Source: Candidatus Ventrousia excrementavium (GTDB taxonomy: Bacteria > Bacillota > Clostridia > Oscillospirales > Butyricicoccaceae). From it: DNA of 64,000 bases. The stretch is taken from positions 1 through 64,000 of the forward strand of contig DVMR01000058.1 of the NCBI GenBank assembly GCA_018714845.1, in the 5' to 3' direction. Shown here in pieces: positions 32,443 to 41,955 of this stretch (position 1 is the first letter of the stretch; each line of letters starts with the position of its first letter). A program made the position numbers and the translations under genes. The notes under the pieces were generated by a model. The model made no database searches. It was not told the origin of the DNA and saw only the letters and a program-made list of their open reading frames with translations.

Positions 32443-34833
32443 ATGAAACTGCCTTACAAATGGCTTCAGGAATATACTGACGTTCACGAAGACCCCAAAA
32501 GCTACGCTGCCCGCATGACCATGACCGGTTCCAAAGTCGAGGGCTGGGAATCGCCTGCGGATGAAATCAAAAACGTCGTCGTTGGCCGCGTGCTGGCGGT
32601 GCGCAAGCATCCCCACGCCGACAAGCTGGTCGTTTGTGACGTCGATGTGGGCGGCAAGACTTTGCAGATCTGCACCGGTGCCCCCAATATCCGTGCGGAC
32701 GTGCTTGTCCCCGTCGCGCTCGACGGCGCCGTTTTGCCCGGCGGGCACCGCATCGAGACCACAACCATGCGCGGCGAGCTGTCGCAGGGCATGATGTGCT
32801 CGTTTGCCGAGCTGGGCCTGACCCAGAACGACGTCCCCTATGGCGACCCGGACGGGCTTTTATTCCTGCCCGAGGGCACGCCCGGACAGGATATCTGCCC
32901 CCTTTTCGGGCTGGACGACGTCATCTTTGATTTTGAGATCACCCCCAACCGCCCTGACTGCCTGAGTGTCATCGGTCTGGCGCGCGAAAGTGCCGCGTCG
33001 TTCGGCAAGCCGCTGCGCCTGCACGAGCCTGTTGTGCACAAAACCACCGGGGATATCCGCGAGCTGCTGGCGGTCGAGATCGACGCCCCGGACCTGTGCC
33101 CGCGCTACAGCGCTGCCATGGTCAAAAACATCAAAATCGAACCGTCGCCCGAATGGATGCGCGAGCGCCTGCGCAACGCCGGCGTGCGTCCCATCAACAA
33201 CATTGTCGATATCACCAACTATGTCATGCTGGAATATGGCCAGCCCATGCACGCTTTTGACTATTCCTGCATCGAGCAGAACAAAATCATCGTGCGCCGC
33301 AGCCGGCCGGACGAAGTTGTCACCACGCTGGACGGCCAGCAGCGCCGTGTCGCGCCCGAGACGCTGCTCATCACCGACCCGGTCAAGGCCGTGGGCATTG
33401 CCGGCGTCATGGGCGGTGAAAACAGCGAAATCACTGAAAACACCAAAATGGTGGTCTTTGAAAGCGCCACATTCTCCGGTCCCAGCGTCCGCGTCGCGTC
33501 GCGCCGCATCGGAATGCGCACCGAGGCCTCGGGCCGCTTTGAAAAGGGTCTGGACTGCGAAAACACCATGCCCGCCCTGCTGCGCGCCTGCGAGCTGGTC
33601 GAAATGCTGGGCGCCGGCGAAATCATCGGCGGCGTGATCGACACCTACCCCAACCCCAAACAGCCTCGTGTTCTGCCCTTTGAGCCGGACAAAATGCGCG
33701 CGCTCATCGGCGCTGACATTCCCGACGCCGACATGGTCCAAAGCCTTGTATCCCTGGGCTTCACGGTTGAAAACGGCAATGTCACCGTGCCCTCGTGGCG
33801 CGACGACGCCGAGGGCATGGCCGACCTGGCCGAAGAGGCCGCCCGCATGTACGGCTACGACAAAATCGAGCCCACTCTGCTGAGCGGATCCACGACCATC
33901 GGCGGTCTGAACGACTGGCAGAAGTTCGAGCATACGCTGCGCGCCGCCTGTATTTCGGCCGGGTATATGGAATGTGTCACCCTGTCCTTCCTGGGCCCCA
34001 AGGTCTTTGACAAGCTGCTGCTGCCACAGGATTCCCCGCTGCGCACGGCTGTCGTCATTCAAAATCCGCTGGGCGAGGACCAGAGCCTGATGCGCACCAC
34101 GCCGCTTCATTCCATGCTCGAGGTGACGGCGCGCAACTACAACCTGCGCAATCCGGCCATGAACGCCTTTGAGCTGTCGACGACCTATACCCCTGCCGTT
34201 AAAGACGGCCAGGCTGATATGAGTGTCCTGCCCGAAGAAAACCGCATCCTCACCCTGATGAGTTATGGCAATGGGGATTTTTATTCCCTCAAGGGCGCGG
34301 CTGAAGCCATTTTGGATATGGCGGCAGTGCACGGTCTGGAAGTCCTGCCGTGCCGTGACAATCCGACCTATCACCCCGGCCGCTGCGGTATCATGGTGGT
34401 TCAGGGACAGACCATCGGCGTCATCGGCCAGATTCATCCGCAGTGTGCGCAAAATTACGGCATTGGCGCCGAGGTCTATATGGCTGAAATCGACATGAAA
34501 AAGCTCTTTGCCCTGCGTGACACTGAAAAGTCCTACCGTCCGCTGCCGAAGTATCCGGCCGTTGCCCGCGACCTCGCCGTTGTCGTGCGCGAAGACATCA
34601 CCGTGCTTGAACTGGAAAAGACCATTTCTGCCGCGGCAGGCGAGCACCTGGAGTCCATCGCGCTGTTCGATGTGTATCGCGGTGCTCAGGTGCCGGCGGG
34701 TCAAAAGAGCGTCGCCTTCTCGCTCGCCTTCCGGTGCTTTGACCGCACCCTGACCGACGCCGAGGTTGACGCGGCCATGACCAGCGCTCTGCACGCGCTT
34801 GAAAAAGAATACCAAGCAGTGCTGCGCGCATAA
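32443..34833 (+). CDS. pheT: Phenylalanyl-tRNA synthetase beta subunit
   Basis: A 796-residue subunit of normal length. In order: the tRNA-binding EMAP/OB domain ([25 protein letters not shown]), B3/B4 editing domain ([25 protein letters not shown]), B5 domains, the catalytically inactive synthetase core, and the C-terminal ferredoxin-fold anticodon-binding domain ([13 protein letters not shown]...[17 protein letters not shown]). It begins 14 nt after pheS, with AAGGAGGG upstream. Confidence 0.97.
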   Translation: MKLPYKWLQEYTDVHEDPKSYAARMTMTGSKVEGWESPADEIKNVVVGRVLAVRKHPHADKLVVCDVDVGGKTLQICTGAPNIRADVLVPVALDGAVLPGGHRIETTTMRGELSQGMMCSFAELGLTQNDVPYGDPDGLLFLPEGTPGQDICPLFGLDDVIFDFEITPNRPDCLSVIGLARESAASFGKPLRLHEPVVHKTTGDIRELLAVEIDAPDLCPRYSAAMVKNIKIEPSPEWMRERLRNAGVRPINNIVDITNYVMLEYGQPMHAFDYSCIEQNKIIVRRSRPDEVVTTLDGQQRRVAPETLLITDPVKAVGIAGVMGGENSEITENTKMVVFESATFSGPSVRVASRRIGMRTEASGRFEKGLDCENTMPALLRACELVEMLGAGEIIGGVIDTYPNPKQPRVLPFEPDKMRALIGADIPDADMVQSLVSLGFTVENGNVTVPSWRDDAEGMADLAEEAARMYGYDKIEPTLLSGSTTIGGLNDWQKFEHTLRAACISAGYMECVTLSFLGPKVFDKLLLPQDSPLRTAVVIQNPLGEDQSLMRTTPLHSMLEVTARNYNLRNPAMNAFELSTTYTPAVKDGQADMSVLPEENRILTLMSYGNGDFYSLKGAAEAILDMAAVHGLEVLPCRDNPTYHPGRCGIMVVQGQTIGVIGQIHPQCAQNYGIGAEVYMAEIDMKKLFALRDTEKSYRPLPKYPAVARDLAVVVREDITVLELEKTISAAAGEHLESIALFDVYRGAQVPAGQKSVAFSLAFRCFDRTLTDAEVDAAMTSALHALEKEYQAVLRA

Positions 34834-34842
34834 TATTAGCGC

Positions 34843-34871
34843 TTTACTTTAAGCGCAAACCGGTGTATAAT
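34843..34871 (+). promoter_or_regulatory. ireB promoter
   Basis: TTTACT (34843-34848), a 17-nt spacer and TATAAT (34866-34871). A GCGCTT/AAGCGC hairpin (34839-34856) overlaps the -35 and may be the end of the pheT transcript. Confidence 0.65.
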
Positions 34872-34904
34872 AACAGTAATATCGTTTATGGGGAGGTTTT
34901 CTTG

Positions 34905-35150
34905 ATGCTCGACGGCACCCGCAAGTTCACCATCGCAGATGAGGCCGATCAGGAGATGAAGCGCATCCTGACCACGGTGTACGACGCTCTGCGTGAAAAG
35001 GGCTATAATCCCATCAATCAAATCGTCGGGTATATTTTGTCAGAAGACCCGACCTATATCACCAATCATTTAAATGCCCGCAGCCTGATTCGCAAGATCG
35101 ATCGCGACGAGCTTTTGCAGGAGCTTGTCCGGCAGTATCTCGCCGATTGA
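34905..35150 (+). CDS. IreB-type regulatory phosphoprotein (UPF0297/DUF965)
   Basis: An 81-residue protein with the strongly conserved family sequence [30 protein letters not shown] and a C-terminal [18 protein letters not shown]. In Enterococcus IreB is a substrate of the PASTA kinase IreK and affects cephalosporin tolerance. Two N-terminal threonines (Thr5, Thr9) sit where the phosphorylated ones do. The usual ruvX-like neighbour is not here. ATG 34905, with GGGGAGG upstream. Confidence 0.92.
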   Translation: MLDGTRKFTIADEADQEMKRILTTVYDALREKGYNPINQIVGYILSEDPTYITNHLNARSLIRKIDRDELLQELVRQYLAD

Positions 35151-35210
35151 GAGCGGAGCTCAGGCTTTCCTCTGCTTTGCAGGATAATCCAAACTCCTTT
35201 CTTTACCGCA

Positions 35211-35243
35211 CAGGGCGGCATGGCTAAAGGCCATGCCGCCCTG
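35211..35243. terminator. Strong hairpin between convergent ireB and hxlR-type genes
   Basis: A 14-bp stem CAGGGCGGCATGGC / GCCATGCCGCCCTG with a five-base loop. T tracts on both sides are weak (CTTTC on the plus strand), but the position suits a bidirectional terminator. Confidence 0.6.
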
Positions 35244-35251
35244 CTTTCATG

Positions 35252-35593
35252 TCAGCGCTCATCATCGCGATGCTCTTCCCCCCAAACGCACAGCTGATCG
35301 AGCACCGTCATCAGCGACTTTCCCCTGTCCGACAGGCTGTACTCTACTTTGGGCGGAATCTGCGGGTAAACCGTGCGGATAATCAGCCGGTCAGCCTCAA
35401 GCTCCTTCAGGTTTTGGCTCAGTGTCTTGTCTGAAATTTTGCGCAAATACCGCTGAAGCTCGTTAAACCGGACTGCTCCGAACTCCATCAGGCAGTACAG
35501 AATAACCATCTTGTATTTGCCTGAAATCAGCGACAGCGTATAGCTGAAGCCTGTTTCTTCAAAATTGGCGTCTTTAATATACCTTGATATCAT
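35252..35593 (-). CDS. HxlR-family winged-helix transcriptional regulator
   Basis: A 113-residue MarR-like regulator: SLISGKYKMVILYCLMEFGAVRFNELQRYLRKISDKTLSQNLKELEADRLIIRTVYPQIPPKVEYSLSDRGKSL covers helix-turn-helix and wing. The N-terminal cysteine used by redox-sensing YodB/HypR members is absent; a Cys at VILYC and one near the C-terminus remain. ATG 35593 is preferred. It is divergent from a flavin reductase, a common regulator-target layout, and an inverted repeat lies between them. Confidence 0.9.
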   Translation of the reverse strand: MISRYIKDANFEETGFSYTLSLISGKYKMVILYCLMEFGAVRFNELQRYLRKISDKTLSQNLKELEADRLIIRTVYPQIPPKVEYSLSDRGKSLMTVLDQLCVWGEEHRDDER

Positions 35594-35611
35594 TTTACAC
35601 TTTCTTTCTGT

Positions 35612-35666
35612 CAAGTACGTAACCTATATATCGGTACTTGTTTTTTTATTTCATGTCTATTATAAT
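35612..35666 (+). promoter_or_regulatory. Flavin reductase promoter with inverted-repeat operator
   Basis: TTGTTT (35638-35643), a 17-nt spacer and TATAAT (35661-35666). Perfect arms CAAGTAC (35612-35618) and GTACTTG (35634-35640), 15 nt apart, end on the -35. A GTAC-N-GTAC plan fits a dimeric HxlR-type site. Confidence 0.6.
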
Positions 35667-35736
35667 AGATTTATAGAGAAATGGGAAGATGTCCGCAGCG
35701 CCTTTTCCCACAAATTATCAATATGGAGGTTGCCTT

Positions 35737-36309
35737 ATGAAAAAAGATCTGGGCGTCAAGCCCTATTTGTTCCCCATGCCGGTTCTGATGATTTCAACCT
35801 ATGGCGACAACGACGTCGTCGATGTCATGAATATGGCCTGGGGCGGCATTTGTGCAGATAACATGGTCTCGCTCAACATCAGCGAAGATCACAAGACATC
35901 GGAAAACATCAAAAAGCGCGGCGCGTTTACCCTGAGCATTGCCGATTTGCCCCACATCGAAGCCGCCGACTTTTTCGGAATTGCCTCGGGCAATAAGATG
36001 CCGGATAAATTTGAGCGCTCCGGCCTGACTGCCGTGAAGAGCCAAAAGGTTGATGCGCCTGTTGTCGAGGAATTTCCACTGACGCTGGAATGTAAGGTCG
36101 TCGAAGCCAAAAACGAAGTTTACGGATTTCACGTCATTGGTGAAATCGTCGGCGTGCTGGCCGACGAGGCAGTCCTTGATGCGAATGGAAAGGTCGACCC
36201 GGCCAGGCTCAATGCCTTTGTGTTCGACCAGTTCCAGAACGGCTACTACGCCATCGGTGAAAAGGTCGGCCAGGCCTGGCACACCGGCGCCCCGCTGATG
36301 AAGAAATAA
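35737..36309 (+). CDS. Flavin reductase-like (FMN-binding split barrel) protein
   Basis: A 190-residue paralogue of the 27.9 kb protein: KPYLFPMPVLMISTYGDNDVVDVMNMAWGG, DHKTSENIKKRGAFTLSIADLPHI, and a late GYYAIGEKVG. The FMN-binding split-barrel fold is expected; the physiological partner is not known. ATG 35737 with GGAGG upstream. It is probably repressed or activated by the divergent HxlR protein in response to an electrophile or quinone (inference). Confidence 0.88.
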   Translation: MKKDLGVKPYLFPMPVLMISTYGDNDVVDVMNMAWGGICADNMVSLNISEDHKTSENIKKRGAFTLSIADLPHIEAADFFGIASGNKMPDKFERSGLTAVKSQKVDAPVVEEFPLTLECKVVEAKNEVYGFHVIGEIVGVLADEAVLDANGKVDPARLNAFVFDQFQNGYYAIGEKVGQAWHTGAPLMKK

Positions 36310-36328
36310 AGTTGTCTACTGTTATCTG

Positions 36329-36357
36329 AGGCACCCGCAGACTGCGGGTGCCTTTTT
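36329..36357 (+). terminator. Terminator of the flavin reductase gene
   Basis: Stem GGCACCCGC / GCGGGTGCC followed by TTTTT. Confidence 0.9.
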
Positions 36358-36363
36358 CGGCAG

Positions 36364-36396
36364 TAAAAAGGTCCGGTGAGCATTGCCCACCGGACC
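36364..36396 (-). terminator. Terminator of the EF-G-like gene
   Basis: On the minus strand the stem GGTCCGGTG / CACCGGACC (36370-36396) is followed by TTTTTA. It lies back to back with the plus-strand terminator. Confidence 0.85.
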
Positions 36397-36409
36397 AAGA
36401 CAAAGTTTT

Positions 36410-38488
36410 TTATTCGTCGTCATCTGCCGAGAACTTGGCTTCGGCAATGATCTTTTCCTGCACATTGGCCGGGACCTGCTCATACCGCTCAAACTTTGCG
36501 GTGAACGAGCCGCGGCCCTGCGTCATCGAGCGCAGCGAGATAGCGTAGTCGGCGATTTCGCTCTGCGGGACCTCAGCCTCGACGATCTGGGTGCCGTCTC
36601 CTTGCGGCTCCATACCCAGGATGCGGCCGCGGCGCTTGTTCATATCGCCCATGACGTCGCCGGTGTTGCTGTCAGGCACACAGATTTTCATCGAGCAGAC
36701 CGGCTCGAGAATAACCGGATTGGCCTGCGGAATGCCGGCCTTGTAGGCCAGGCGGGCCGCCATTTTAAAGGACAGCTCGTTAGAGTCGACATCATGGTAC
36801 TTGCCGTCCATCAGCGTAGCCTTGAGGCCGACCATCGGGTAACCGGCCAGAACGCCGTGCTCCATGGCCTCGCGGATGCCCTTTTCGACCGCGGGATGGA
36901 AGTTCTTCGGCACGCTGCCGCCGAAAATCTTTTCTTCAAAGACAAAGTCCTCGCCTTCGATGGGCTCAAAGTCCATCTTGACATTGCCGTACTGGCCATG
37001 TCCGCCCGACTGCTTTTTGTGGTTACCCTCGACCATCGAGACCTTTTTGCGGATGGTCTCGCGGTAAGCGACCTTCGGATTGCTCAGCTCAACCTCAACG
37101 CCGAACTTGCTCTTGAGCTTGGAGCACAGCACGTCGATATGAATGTCGCCGGCGCCCGAAATGACCATCTGCTTGGTCTCGGGGTTGTTGACGACAGTAA
37201 AGGTCGGGTCCTCGTCATGCAGGCGCGCCAGACCGGAAGCAATTTTTTCCTCGCCGCCCTTGACCTTGGGCGAAATGACCTGGCTGTAGCACGGCTCGGC
37301 AAACTCGATGCCCTTTAAGGTGATGCCAACCCCTGGCGCGCACAGCGTATCGCCTGTGCTGGTATCAGTCAGCTTGGAGACCGCGCCAATGTCGCCGCAG
37401 CCGACCTCCTTGACCTCATAATTCTTTTTGCCCTTGACAATATAGATATGACCCATCTTTTCGCTGGCACCGCTGCGGGTGTTCTGCAGCGTCATGTCAG
37501 ACGTTACCTTGCCCGAAATGACTTTAAAGAACGAGAAACGGCCATACTGGTCGGCAATGGTCTTAAAGACCAGAGCAATGGTCTTGCCATCGGGGTCATA
37601 CTTGACCTCGACCGGCTCGCCATCTTCATTGACGCCTTCTTCCACACGCACTTCGTTGGGCGCGGGTGCGAAGTCGATGATGGTCTCAAGCAGCTGCATG
37701 GTGCCAAAACCGGTCAGCGCCGAGCCGCAGACAACAGGTACGACATCGCCCTTCAAAACGCCCTGGCGCAAGCCCTGGCGCAGCTCTTCATCGGTAAAGC
37801 TCTCGCCGGCCAGGTATTTATCCAGCATCTCTTCCGACGTCTCGGCCACACTCTCAACCAGCGCATTGCGCAGCCGCTCAACTTTATCCTTTTTATTGTC
37901 AGGCAGCGGATGCTCGGTGATCTTATTTCCGTCAGCCTTGTACACCTTTTCAGTCAGCAGGTTGATAACGCCCTGGGCCTTGCCATTCTCATCGAACAGG
38001 GGAATGACAAAAGGTGTGGCCGCATTGCCGAAGGCCGCGCGCAGGCTTTCATATGCCTTGTCAAAATCAGCGTGCTCTTCGTCGACCTTGGAGATGTAAA
38101 AGAACGAGGGCAGTTTTTTCTTCTGCACGGCCTTCCATGCCTTTTCGGTGCCGACAGCGCAGCCGTTTTTGGCCGAAACAACAATAATGCCGCAGTCAGC
38201 GACGCGCAGCGCCTGCGCGACCTCGCCCTCGAAGTCAAAATAACCCGGAGTATCGATGACATTGACGATATGGCCCTTGTACTCGACAGGAGCCAGCGCC
38301 GTGGAAATGGAAATCTGGCGCTTGACCTCTTCGGGGTCAAAGTCGCAGACAGTGTTTCCGTCAGATACCTTGCCCAGGCGGTCGGTCCCGCCGGTCAAAA
38401 ACAGCAGGCTCTCCGCCAGCGAGGTCTTTCCGTCGCCACCGTGTCCCAGCAAGCAAACATTGCGGATTTTGTCAATGGGATATGCCAT
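36410..38488 (-). CDS. EF-G paralogue (EF-G-2/translation-factor GTPase family)
   Basis: A 692-residue five-domain GTPase with EF-G architecture. Its G motifs differ from housekeeping EF-G: G1 is GHGGDGKT (residues 15-22) instead of AHIDAGKT, and G4 is SKVD (133-136) instead of NKMD; G3 DTPGYFDF is conserved. Domain IV (VAYRETIRKKVSMVEGNHKKQSGGHGQYGNVKMD) is intact. This is the EF-G-2-like branch, whose role is poorly defined, so translocation should not be assumed. No str-operon genes are next to it. It has its own promoter. Confidence 0.9.
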   Translation of the reverse strand: MAYPIDKIRNVCLLGHGGDGKTSLAESLLFLTGGTDRLGKVSDGNTVCDFDPEEVKRQISISTALAPVEYKGHIVNVIDTPGYFDFEGEVAQALRVADCGIIVVSAKNGCAVGTEKAWKAVQKKKLPSFFYISKVDEEHADFDKAYESLRAAFGNAATPFVIPLFDENGKAQGVINLLTEKVYKADGNKITEHPLPDNKKDKVERLRNALVESVAETSEEMLDKYLAGESFTDEELRQGLRQGVLKGDVVPVVCGSALTGFGTMQLLETIIDFAPAPNEVRVEEGVNEDGEPVEVKYDPDGKTIALVFKTIADQYGRFSFFKVISGKVTSDMTLQNTRSGASEKMGHIYIVKGKKNYEVKEVGCGDIGAVSKLTDTSTGDTLCAPGVGITLKGIEFAEPCYSQVISPKVKGGEEKIASGLARLHDEDPTFTVVNNPETKQMVISGAGDIHIDVLCSKLKSKFGVEVELSNPKVAYRETIRKKVSMVEGNHKKQSGGHGQYGNVKMDFEPIEGEDFVFEEKIFGGSVPKNFHPAVEKGIREAMEHGVLAGYPMVGLKATLMDGKYHDVDSNELSFKMAARLAYKAGIPQANPVILEPVCSMKICVPDSNTGDVMGDMNKRRGRILGMEPQGDGTQIVEAEVPQSEIADYAISLRSMTQGRGSFTAKFERYEQVPANVQEKIIAEAKFSADDDE

Positions 38489-38613
38489 ATACGTCTCTCC
38501 TTCAAGGTAAAATATCGCCGCAGCCGCCGGGAACAGAACCACGCTCAGGCATGTACAGTCCCCCGCCCCGCGGCGTCAAACCGCAGTTACGGTTAAATAA
38601 CCACGTCTTAGTT

Positions 38614-38642
38614 ATTATATAATAATTCGGCCTCCAATTCAA
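38614..38642 (-). promoter_or_regulatory. Promoter of the EF-G paralogue
   Basis: On the minus strand TTGAAT (38637-38642), a 17-nt spacer and TATAAT (38614-38619). The leader is about 120 nt. Confidence 0.65.
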
Positions 38643-38669
38643 CATATTTTTTGGGGTTTTTGATTAAAG

Positions 38670-40877
38670 TTAAAATTTCGTAATGAGCAGGCCGCAAAGC
38701 AACGCCGGGACCTCCCACAAAAGCAGAAAAAGCAGGACATTATAGGGTGTTGCGCTCGATGCCTTGAAGGATGCAACCAGAAAATACATGAAAAACAGTC
38801 CTATTGCCGCGCTGATCAAGCCGATGGCAATGCCCAGCTTTTCGGCGCGGCACTGCTGCCGCGCGCCGCCGGCTGCCTCGGCAAAGGCCATGGCCGAATC
38901 CCGGGACAAAAGGGCCAGCGGCTCTTCCCTTCGACCACATTCAGGCGCCGACAAGTCGATGCGGTCAGCCATATCAGGATAATCGGCTCCGCCCGAACGC
39001 AGCTCGAAACGTTTTTCAACCAGCGCCTGCGTCAGTCCGAAAAACACCGTTGCCAGCACCGGACGCAGCCGGCACCGCTGCAGTACGCGAAAAGTGGAAA
39101 AAGCCTGCGGCTGCACGGCGTATTTGACGGTAAACACCCCTGCGAACGCCGAGTCGATAGCCAGACACAGCCCGTCAGCCATCTTGCTGCTCAGGGAAAC
39201 ATGCACGCCCATCCGCAGCAAAAAGCTGGGAGTTCCCGCCAGCACATAATGACCGCCAACATTGGCCGACATTCCTCCTGTTTCAAAGAACCGAAAGTCG
39301 CTGGCCTGCTTGATGATGATGTACTGCTGCCGCGCAAAGTCGGAAAAAGCCTTGGCAACGCCGCTGCCGCAGGCCGAAAAGACCGCTGCCGCTGTGCCGA
39401 TAATGTCTTCCATACGCATGCTGTTTGACAGCTTCATACCTGTGATGGCGATACTGCCGGCCGGGAACAGGTCTCCGTCGCGCAGCACTGCCTCCCGGCA
39501 TCGCGACAGCCGCGCTGCACCGCGGCTGCCGAGCAGAGCCGCGCCCGAGGTAAACAGTTTTTTGGCTACGCGGCGCGCCGGTCCGGTTGACGCAAACAGC
39601 AGCGGCAATGGCACGCAGACCGACGACAAAGCGGCGAGTGCCCACAAAAAGAGCTGTCCCTGCCCCTGTCCAAAGGTTGCCACGCCAGCCAGTACCAGGC
39701 AGGCAATGATGACGATAGGCGCATACAGCGTCGATACCCGCTCGGTCCGGCTGGGGCCAGCCAGGCGTTCGACGTCCGGATAGGCTCCCTGCTGCGTCTT
39801 GACGGCAGCAAAGGTGCCATCAGGCATACGGATGCGCTTAACCGCCGTCGGGGCCGTCGCCACCTGACATATTTTGTACGCGCGCTTCAAAATATCCGCC
39901 CGCTGCCGCTTGGCCATGACGGCCAACAGGCAGACCAGAACCGAAACACAACAGTAGGGCAGATATCCGCCCCACTCGGGCACGGCAATGATCGACACCG
40001 CATGCGCCAGCGTACAAAGACAGCTGAACAGCACAGCGCTGTCCAGCGTCGGGCGAAACACGGCCAAACGGTACAGCCCTGCCCCCGTGACATCTGCCGC
40101 GAGCAGCATGGCGCAGACTTCGATGCCGCACAGCACCAGAATATAAAGAAACGGGCTCTGCGTATAGGTAAACCCGGGCGGCATGGGCAGCGCCAGCATG
40201 GACGCCAGCGTCATATAGACCGATACTGCCAAAAGGGGCAGCATAAATAAAATGCGCGCTGACAGCGAGGCCGTCTTTGCCGTGCAATAGGCCGCCCCCT
40301 GTCCGGCGTCGTCGAAGCTGGGGTTGGACAGGTCATACGGCCGATTGGGAGCAGTGTGAACGCCCTCCCCGTCCTCGTCCTCCGGCGGCAGCGTGTCGTC
40401 CTCAGGCTCGGCTTCCCAATCGGCCGGCGCCTGTGTGCGCCACGGCGCACGCGGCCGGCGGCGGGGTTTTTCCGGCTCCAGAGCGTCTTCTTCGCCATAT
40501 CCGGCTTCAGGAAACTCTAAAATCTTGGCTCGAGCCGCAGACCGCGCCTTTTCCGTTGCGCTTGCTTGCGGCTGTTCCGGCGGCTGATGCCGGGGCGGTT
40601 CGGTCCTTTCAACCACCGGTTCCTGCGGACGGGCCGGGGGCGGGGACGCCGGACGCAAACGCGGCGCCTGATCCTGTTCGTCTGCACTCCGGCCGGCCGC
40701 CTCTTCCGGCGCCGCGTGCCCAGGCTGCGGCGCAACTGACGCACGCGGTACCTCAGGCTCCGGACGGGCACGCCGGGGGACAGCCCCGTCTTCCGGCGCG
40801 GCCGTATCCGGCGGCGATGACAGCTTGCCGCTTTTAACCTCAGCTATGATTTCTTCAAGGGTATATTGCTCTTCCAA
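38670..40877 (-). CDS. Degenerate P-type ATPase-like membrane protein with a long proline-rich N-terminus
   Basis: 735 residues, not annotated by simple motif reading. Residues 1-205 are cytoplasmic, Pro/Glu/Arg-rich and probably disordered. Eight membrane segments follow in 4+2+2 order (about 209-230, 242-261, 279-299, 303-321, 383-403, 409-430, 681-702, 712-732), the P1B-ATPase layout. RPTLDSAV matches the usual PNMDTL before TM3; CVPLPLLFASTGP matches CPCALGLATP. Residues 463-473 (AVLRDGDLFPA) sit where DKTGTLT should be. The N-domain-like part (SGVAKAF, FFETGGMSANVGGHYVLAGTP, AIDSAFAGVFTV) is recognisable. The TGES actuator loop, phosphorylated Asp, TGD and GDGxND are all missing. It follows rlmB by 32 nt. 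Function is unknown; I infer a non-catalytic, possibly scaffolding or sensing role. Confidence 0.6.
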   Translation of the reverse strand: MEEQYTLEEIIAEVKSGKLSSPPDTAAPEDGAVPRRARPEPEVPRASVAPQPGHAAPEEAAGRSADEQDQAPRLRPASPPPARPQEPVVERTEPPRHQPPEQPQASATEKARSAARAKILEFPEAGYGEEDALEPEKPRRRPRAPWRTQAPADWEAEPEDDTLPPEDEDGEGVHTAPNRPYDLSNPSFDDAGQGAAYCTAKTASLSARILFMLPLLAVSVYMTLASMLALPMPPGFTYTQSPFLYILVLCGIEVCAMLLAADVTGAGLYRLAVFRPTLDSAVLFSCLCTLAHAVSIIAVPEWGGYLPYCCVSVLVCLLAVMAKRQRADILKRAYKICQVATAPTAVKRIRMPDGTFAAVKTQQGAYPDVERLAGPSRTERVSTLYAPIVIIACLVLAGVATFGQGQGQLFLWALAALSSVCVPLPLLFASTGPARRVAKKLFTSGAALLGSRGAARLSRCREAVLRDGDLFPAGSIAITGMKLSNSMRMEDIIGTAAAVFSACGSGVAKAFSDFARQQYIIIKQASDFRFFETGGMSANVGGHYVLAGTPSFLLRMGVHVSLSSKMADGLCLAIDSAFAGVFTVKYAVQPQAFSTFRVLQRCRLRPVLATVFFGLTQALVEKRFELRSGGADYPDMADRIDLSAPECGRREEPLALLSRDSAMAFAEAAGGARQQCRAEKLGIAIGLISAAIGLFFMYFLVASFKASSATPYNVLLFLLLWEVPALLCGLLITKF

Positions 40878-40909
40878 AAAAACTGCCTCCGACTTTAATG
40901 TTGACAGAT

Positions 40910-41737
40910 TTACCTGACACCACGCTGCCGCACTGTCTCGAACAGCAGCACAGCTGCCGCGTTCGACGCATTGAGTGAGGGGATGTGCCCATGCTGCGGG
41001 ATGCTGACGACGGCGTCACACCCCTCGCGCACCAGCCGTGAAAGCCCCGCGCCCTCGGACCCAATAACAATGCCGGCCGGCACCGTCAAGTCGGTCTCAT
41101 AGAGGCTGACGCCCGCCATATCAGCGGCAAACAGAAATAACCCGTTTTCTTTGAGCTCTGCCATGGCCGCAGGCAGATTGCTGACCCGTGCGACCGGCAA
41201 ATGCTCAAGCGCGCCGGCCGCAGCCTTTGCGCAGGCCCCGTTGAGCCCGGCGCTGCGCCGGCGGGGGATGACGACGCCGTGTGCCCCGGCCACCTCAGCT
41301 GAACGGATGATGGCGCCGAGATTGTGCGGGTCAGTGATTCCATCGCACAGGATAACAAGCGGTGTCTCCCCTTTGTTTTTCGCCAGTGCCAAAATGTCTG
41401 CAATCGAAGCGTACTGCGCCGCCGCAGCGACGGCGATAATGCCCTGGTGTGCGCCCGTGGCGCTCATGCGGTCCAGCTTGCGGCGGTCACATTCCTGTAC
41501 CGGCACTCCCTGCTTTCGCGCACGGTCGATGATGCGCCCTACCGATGATGCCGACCCGCTGGCGAAAAACAGCTTATCCAGCTGACGCCCGGCGTTCAGC
41601 GCCTCCCAGACGGCATTTTTTCCTTCAAGCAAATCCTCGCGCTCTGCCGTATCCTTTTCATAGCGCTCGTTTGCGGCATAAACCGACCCATGATGCACAC
41701 GCCCGGACGGACGCGAATTCTTTTTCTTCTGTTCCAC
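40910..41737 (-). CDS. rlmB: 23S rRNA (guanosine-2'-O-)-methyltransferase RlmB-like (SpoU family)
   Basis: A 275-residue SPOUT methyltransferase. A basic N-terminus precedes the substrate-binding domain (LLEGKNAVWEALNAGRQLDKLFF), then the trefoil-knot domain with CDGITDPHNLGAIIRSAEVAGAHGVVIP, IVIGSEGAGLSRLVREGCD and SIPQHGHIPSLNASNAAAVLLFE. These are the three SpoU motifs. The start is GTG 41737 with AGGAGTGA upstream; the frame is open for 33 codons more without a better site. Confidence 0.9.
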   Translation of the reverse strand: MEQKKKNSRPSGRVHHGSVYAANERYEKDTAEREDLLEGKNAVWEALNAGRQLDKLFFASGSASSVGRIIDRARKQGVPVQECDRRKLDRMSATGAHQGIIAVAAAAQYASIADILALAKNKGETPLVILCDGITDPHNLGAIIRSAEVAGAHGVVIPRRRSAGLNGACAKAAAGALEHLPVARVSNLPAAMAELKENGLFLFAADMAGVSLYETDLTVPAGIVIGSEGAGLSRLVREGCDAVVSIPQHGHIPSLNASNAAAVLLFETVRQRGVR

Positions 41738-41955
41738 CTGATCACTCCTGACCGCCGCGGCATACCGGGGCGAATACACAGCGACAACCACTCGGTGTCT
41801 GTCGAGTGTTTTCAGTATATCACATTCGCAAGTCATTTGGAATAGAAAAAACGACCACTTTCGACCAGCTTATACCTTGTGCTTTCGCACGCTACACCGG
41901 GTACGAGGGCATATCGCTTACAGATTGTCATCATTTTCGCAGAGTAAATGGTCTA

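Noticed and set aside
32860-34815. Long minus-strand open frame (651 codons) opposite pheT
   Set aside because: It is a codon-usage shadow of GC-rich pheT, with no ribosome binding site and a His/Gly/Arg-rich composition like other antisense frames here.
38612-38625. TTATTATATAATAA palindrome as a regulator site
   Set aside because: It is an A/T-only sequence formed around the -10 TATAAT and carries little information.
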